Below, piece by piece: positions 44,697 to 48,310 of a stretch of DNA of 48,310 nt (position 1 is the stretch's first letter; every line of letters begins with the position of its first letter). The translations under genes were made by a program, and so were the position numbers. The stretch is taken from the NCBI GenBank assembly GCA_015062925.1, contig SUTL01000004.1, positions 1 through 48,310 of the forward strand, given 5' to 3'. Source of the stretch: Methanobrevibacter thaueri. GTDB taxonomy: Archaea > Methanobacteriota > Methanobacteria > Methanobacteriales > Methanobacteriaceae. The notes below the pieces were generated by a model that worked only from the letters and a program-made list of their open reading frames with translations, searched no databases and had not been told where the DNA came from.

Positions 44697-46529
44697 TCAC
44701 TTTTCAACAGCAGTAATTTCCAATCCCATCTCAATAGCATCAATAATGAAATCAGATAATTCAATTCCTCTTTTAATTTTAATTTCTCCTTTTTTAGAAG
44801 TAGTTGCAGTTAACAAATACTCTCCATTAACTTTAATATCAAAATTCTTACGACCATTCTCCCGTCCTAATTCTAAAATCAACTGTTTTTTAGTGTGAAG
44901 AATATCAACTTCAAAAGCATTGGTATTCCGTGCGGATTCCAATACTTCAACACCTAAACTTATACCAATACTTTCTTCAATTTCAGCTATTCTTTTACCG
45001 TTTTTACCTATGATTTTAGGAATAAACTCTTCCGGAATGTAAATGTTAGCTCTGTCAGGTGAGATTACTTCCACCTTGACTCTTGATTTTTTAGGTATTA
45101 ATTTTTTAACTTTCCTTAAAATCTCCTTTTCAGCAATCTTATCAACACTTGATTTATCATTTTCACCAGTATTGTTTACTAAATCAACATCCATTACAAT
45201 AGTCTGCTCACCATAAGTGTAGATTTCATTTTTAAGAGTTCCTGTTTCAAAATCCCTTACTTCAATAACTGGTCTTGCAAGATCAGCTTCTTTCATTCCA
45301 CTAGGTACTTTAACAGTCATTTTTGTTTCATATACACTTTTAACTTCACCATCTTCAATATAAATACTTGTATCTACTATTGAAGGTATTACTCCAAGCT
45401 CCACTCTTGATGCTATTCTTTGAATTGCATCTATTGGACGGGTTGCATGTACAACACCAATCATTCCCACTCCGGCAAGTCTCATATCAGCAAAAATGTT
45501 AAAGTCAGTGTTTTTCCTAAGTTCATCGTAAATTGTATAATCAGGTCTTACAAGCAATAAGACATCTGCAGTGTTTTCCATTCTACCTTCAAGTGGTGCG
45601 TATTGTGTTATTTCATCTGGAAGTTGCAGATCTCTTGGAGATTCCATTGTTTTAACTATTTTATTTAATTTGGAAGAGTAATAATTAGCAATGGCCTGTA
45701 CAAATGTTGATTTACCTGCTCCTGGTGAACCGGATATTAATATCCCCTCAGCATTTTCACGTATTCTTGTTAATAATTTATCTGATAAATCATATTCATT
45801 TAAACTGATATTTGCAACAGGACGTACAATTGTAATTTCCAAGGCTTCTGAAAATGGAGGGTAGGCTATTGAAATACGATATTCTCTTGACTGGATAACA
45901 TAAGAACCTTCCCTGTCACTTTCAAGATAGGTTTTAGGGTCACTGTTTGCTTTATCAAGGATTTCATCCATGATTTTTTTAAGTTCCTTGTAAGTGTAGA
46001 TTTTTTCATTTAAAACTTCAAATTGGATGTTTCCAGGTTTTCCTTTTTTAGCCATTGCAGCTACATTTTCCTTTAAATGAACTGACATTGTATTATCATC
46101 AAAGAATTTTTCAATTGATAATGTTTTTGTACTGATTGTTTGTTTATAATAATAAACTGGTATTCCCTGTGATTTTGCAACTTCTGCTTGAACTTTATCA
46201 TTGGTTATGAGGGTTCCCATTTCGCTTCTTGCAATATCACGGATAATACTATCTATTTCTCCATTTTTAGCATGTTTTATATCGTAATTTGATGGTCTTT
46301 TTCCTTTGAATGTTATTGCAAGTTCACCGTTATCCTGGAGTGTCTGTAATTTCTGAAGTTCCTTTAATCCTTTATGACCTTCAGTTCTATTCTTGTTTGC
46401 CTGATGTTCAAGTTCACAGACAACTGTTTCAGGTACAATAATTTCCGGATAATCAAGGTTTTCTTCTTCAATAATTTTTGATATTGCACCTATGATAACT
46501 GCACTTGTATCTGGTATTATACATTTCAT
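44697..46529 (-). CDS. PINc/VapC-KH domain ATPase (PINA-like)
   Basis: This is a 610-residue product from the ATG at 46529; an ATG at 46541 would lie inside hisI. The N-terminal PIN domain has IIPDTSAVIIGAI, EHQANKNRTEG and TLITNDKVQAEVA with the acidic metal site. The PilT/VirB11-type ATPase follows with ISGSPGAGKST, FADMRLAG and GVVHATRPIDAIQR. A KH-like RNA/DNA-binding domain (IPEEFIPKIIGKNGKRIAEI) lies near the C-terminus. In Sulfolobus, PINA promotes Holliday junction migration and cleavage. It is adjacent to hisI (no gap) and upstream of the isomerase-like gene. Confidence 0.93.
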   Translation of the reverse strand: MKCIIPDTSAVIIGAISKIIEEENLDYPEIIVPETVVCELEHQANKNRTEGHKGLKELQKLQTLQDNGELAITFKGKRPSNYDIKHAKNGEIDSIIRDIARSEMGTLITNDKVQAEVAKSQGIPVYYYKQTISTKTLSIEKFFDDNTMSVHLKENVAAMAKKGKPGNIQFEVLNEKIYTYKELKKIMDEILDKANSDPKTYLESDREGSYVIQSREYRISIAYPPFSEALEITIVRPVANISLNEYDLSDKLLTRIRENAEGILISGSPGAGKSTFVQAIANYYSSKLNKIVKTMESPRDLQLPDEITQYAPLEGRMENTADVLLLVRPDYTIYDELRKNTDFNIFADMRLAGVGMIGVVHATRPIDAIQRIASRVELGVIPSIVDTSIYIEDGEVKSVYETKMTVKVPSGMKEADLARPVIEVRDFETGTLKNEIYTYGEQTIVMDVDLVNNTGENDKSSVDKIAEKEILRKVKKLIPKKSRVKVEVISPDRANIYIPEEFIPKIIGKNGKRIAEIEESIGISLGVEVLESARNTNAFEVDILHTKKQLILELGRENGRKNFDIKVNGEYLLTATTSKKGEIKIKRGIELSDFIIDAIEMGLEITAVEK

Positions 46530-46530
46530 C

Positions 46531-46935
46531 TTAATACACATCTTCTGGATTTACAAGTCTTTTTAAAATAATTTCTGTATCTTTATCTTTAATATTATCA
46601 ATATCTATATTTGTTGTGTTTAAACGTCTGTAAAAACATGATTTATAACCTTCATGACATGCGGCTTTGTTTTGTTTAACTTTTAAAACAATTGTATCCA
46701 TATCACAGTCAACAAGGATTTCACAAACTTCCTGTGTGTGACCTGAGGATTCTCCTTTAAGCCAGAGTTGCTTTCTTGAAGTGCTCCAATAATGTGCTTT
46801 TCCGGTTTTTATAGTTTTAATTAATGCCTCACGGTTCATATTAGCAACCATTAACACTTCATTAGTATTAATATCCTGTGCAACTGCAGTTATAACTTTA
46901 ACACCGTTAATTTCATGTCTGAAGTTAATATTCAT
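46531..46935 (-). CDS. hisI: phosphoribosyl-AMP cyclohydrolase HisI
   Basis: This is a 134-residue product that opens the purine ring of phosphoribosyl-AMP in histidine synthesis. VAQDINTNEVLMVANMNREA, AHYWSTSRKQLWLKGESSGH, CDMDTIVLKV and the cysteine-containing ACHEGYKSCFYRR hold the zinc and magnesium ligands. It is a standalone HisI, not fused to HisE. hisS lies 4 bases upstream and the PIN-KH ATPase directly follows, so all three share a transcript. Confidence 0.96.
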   Translation of the reverse strand: MNINFRHEINGVKVITAVAQDINTNEVLMVANMNREALIKTIKTGKAHYWSTSRKQLWLKGESSGHTQEVCEILVDCDMDTIVLKVKQNKAACHEGYKSCFYRRLNTTNIDIDNIKDKDTEIILKRLVNPEDVY

Positions 46936-46939
46936 AATC

Positions 46940-48235
46940 TTATTCCTCTTTTAAGTGATTAATAATATTATCAATTTCAATTTGTGACTGTTCACCGGAT
47001 ACCATGTCTTTAACAGTAACTTTACCTTCACTAAGGTCATTTGCACCAACAATAATCATTTTAGGCACTTTGATTTTATCAGCATAATTCATTAATTTCT
47101 TGAATTTCTTAGCATTCAAATCAACATCTGTTTTAATTCCATTCTCCCTTAGCATTTGTGTTATTTCAAAAGCTTTCCTATGAACATCTTTTGATATTGG
47201 AGCTACATAAACATCCAGGTGTGAAGGTAATTCTTTAACTTCACATAACTCTTCAGTTGCATTCATCAGTCTGTCAAAACCAAGTGCAAAACCGGTTGAT
47301 TCAACTTCCTGACCTCCAAAGATTTTAACAAGGGAATAGGATCCTCCGCCACAGATTTGTTTTTGAGCACCTAGTTCAGGAACATAAATTTCAAATACAA
47401 TTCCAGTATAATAATCAAGGCCTCTTGCAACACCAAGATTTAAAGTATAATTATCAACTTTAAATGCTTCAAGTAAATCAATTAAACTTTTAAGTTCATT
47501 GAGAGCATCTTTTGCCTCGTCATAAGGTGCAATTAACTCTTCAACTTCACTGATTATTGATTTATCACCAACAAGATCAATTAATTTTAATAAAATCTGA
47601 TTCAATTCATTATTTTTAATAATTGCATCATCACCACTTAATGACTCTATTAAAAGATCTTTGTCTCCTTTATCAATAACAACCATTATTTCTCGTTGAG
47701 TTTCACTTGTAATATTGAAATGTTTAAATAAACCTCGAATAATACCTAAATGGTTAATATTAACATCTGCTGTGGTGATTCCTAATGATTTAATCGCATC
47801 ACTGCATAATGCTATAACTTCAGCTTCTCCCTGTGGAGTTTTAGCACCGATTAGTTCACAACCGAATTGCCAAAACTGTCTGAATCTGCCTTTTTGCGGT
47901 CTTTCATATCTGAAACAACTGCCATAGTAATATAATTTAATTGGTTTGGTGGAAGTTTTTTCAAGTTCATTAAGATATAATCTTGCAACTGGTGCTGTAA
48001 TTTCGGGTCTTAATGTTAGTTCCCTGTCTGATTTATCTTTAAAATTATATAATTGGTCGACAATTTCTTCTCCGGATTTAGTTGTGAATAATTTTAATTC
48101 TTCAAATAAAGGTGTTTTAATTTCCTGATAACCGTAATTTTCAAATATTCTTCTTAAGGTACTTTCAGCTTCTTTCCTACGTCTCATTTCATCAAATAAA
48201 AAATCTCTTGTACCTCTTGGTCTTAAAAATTCCAT
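46940..48235 (-). CDS. hisS: histidyl-tRNA synthetase
   Basis: This is a 431-residue class II synthetase; GGAGAGT at 48247-48241 precedes the ATG. Motif 1 region RPRGTRDFLFDEMRRR, motif 2 CFRYERPQKGRFRQFWQFG, histidine-binding GVARGLDYYTGIVFE and motif 3 GFALGFDRL are complete. The C-terminal anticodon-binding domain (LDVYVAPIS...GIKTDVDLNAKKFKKLMNYA) follows. Pairing hisS with hisI puts histidine use and synthesis under one promoter. Confidence 0.97.
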   Translation of the reverse strand: MEFLRPRGTRDFLFDEMRRRKEAESTLRRIFENYGYQEIKTPLFEELKLFTTKSGEEIVDQLYNFKDKSDRELTLRPEITAPVARLYLNELEKTSTKPIKLYYYGSCFRYERPQKGRFRQFWQFGCELIGAKTPQGEAEVIALCSDAIKSLGITTADVNINHLGIIRGLFKHFNITSETQREIMVVIDKGDKDLLIESLSGDDAIIKNNELNQILLKLIDLVGDKSIISEVEELIAPYDEAKDALNELKSLIDLLEAFKVDNYTLNLGVARGLDYYTGIVFEIYVPELGAQKQICGGGSYSLVKIFGGQEVESTGFALGFDRLMNATEELCEVKELPSHLDVYVAPISKDVHRKAFEITQMLRENGIKTDVDLNAKKFKKLMNYADKIKVPKMIIVGANDLSEGKVTVKDMVSGEQSQIEIDNIINHLKEE

Positions 48236-48310
48236 TTTTTACTCTCCATTAATATATGATATAATAATTATGTTTTTATAAATTTATATAATCTTGTATT
48301 ATTAATTGGA
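48236..48310 (-). promoter_or_regulatory. promoter and leader of the hisS-hisI-PIN ATPase unit
   Basis: On the minus strand a TATA-like stretch (ATTTATAAA, around 48283-48275) lies ~40 bases before the ATG, with GGAGAGT at 48247-48241 five bases from it. There is no attenuator-like structure in the part visible. The window ends here. Confidence 0.45.

Noticed and set aside
1-48310. CRISPR array
   Set aside because: No set of evenly spaced identical repeats of 24-37 bases and no cas-like gene was seen.

Overview
The window comes from an AT-rich methanogenic archaeon of the Methanobacteriales, most likely Methanobrevibacter. This rests on an archaeal-type information-processing set (RpoL, TFS, Csl4, SRP54, Sec61-beta, Pus10, Dph2, S15, Hef, RecJ-like/GAN, PIN-KH ATPase), a modified-mevalonate-pathway enzyme (phosphomevalonate dehydratase), a CbiL-type corrinoid enzyme, and a pair of Mur-ligase-like genes of the kind tied to pseudomurein synthesis. 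The genus is inferred from composition and gene content, not from a search.

Region 1 (1-15.8 kb) is accessory DNA. A run of plus-strand genes carries the 3' end of an AlbA/RecG-like ATP-binding protein, an Abi_C (STM4504/CBY_0614-type) protein, a DpnII/MboI-like PD-(D/E)XK nuclease, and two overlapping genes (653 and 527 codons) that look like one ~1200-residue nuclease-fused protein broken in two. Tail-to-tail with these is a 1214-codon Avs-like STAND ATPase with an Mrr-like nuclease N-terminus. A TrlF-type PHP/SMC-like ATPase follows, then a long gene-poor stretch with a GC-richer 0.25 kb patch, a zinc-ribbon DDE transposase, and another gene-poor stretch. This is a defence island with mobile-element debris.

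Region 2 (15.8-30.2 kb) is housekeeping: an ArsR-V4R regulator convergent with cbiL; an XPD/DinG-like helicase convergent with tRNA-Arg(TCG); a minus-strand cluster (hpt, dph2, csl4, rpoL, NUDIX, TFS, acidic membrane protein); and a plus-strand run (SRP54, Pus10, MoaC, Sec61-beta, HisF, OGG1-like glycosylase, MFS exporter).

Region 3 (30.2-34.7 kb) is a compact accessory module. A NUDIX hydrolase and a PLD/DUF3427 helicase are flanked on both sides by two paralogous ~130-residue proteins of unknown function. Both paralogs are on the opposite strand and share a promoter-proximal DNA element. This is the best candidate here for something not yet described.

Region 4 (34.8-48.3 kb) is core again: RdgB, S15, RecJ-like/GAN, phosphomevalonate dehydratase large subunit, two Mur ligases, Hef, a sugar isomerase-like protein, PIN-KH ATPase, HisI and HisS. 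Several convergent gene pairs overlap at their stop codons. Several genes switch abruptly between A/C-ending and T/G-ending synonymous codons part-way through.
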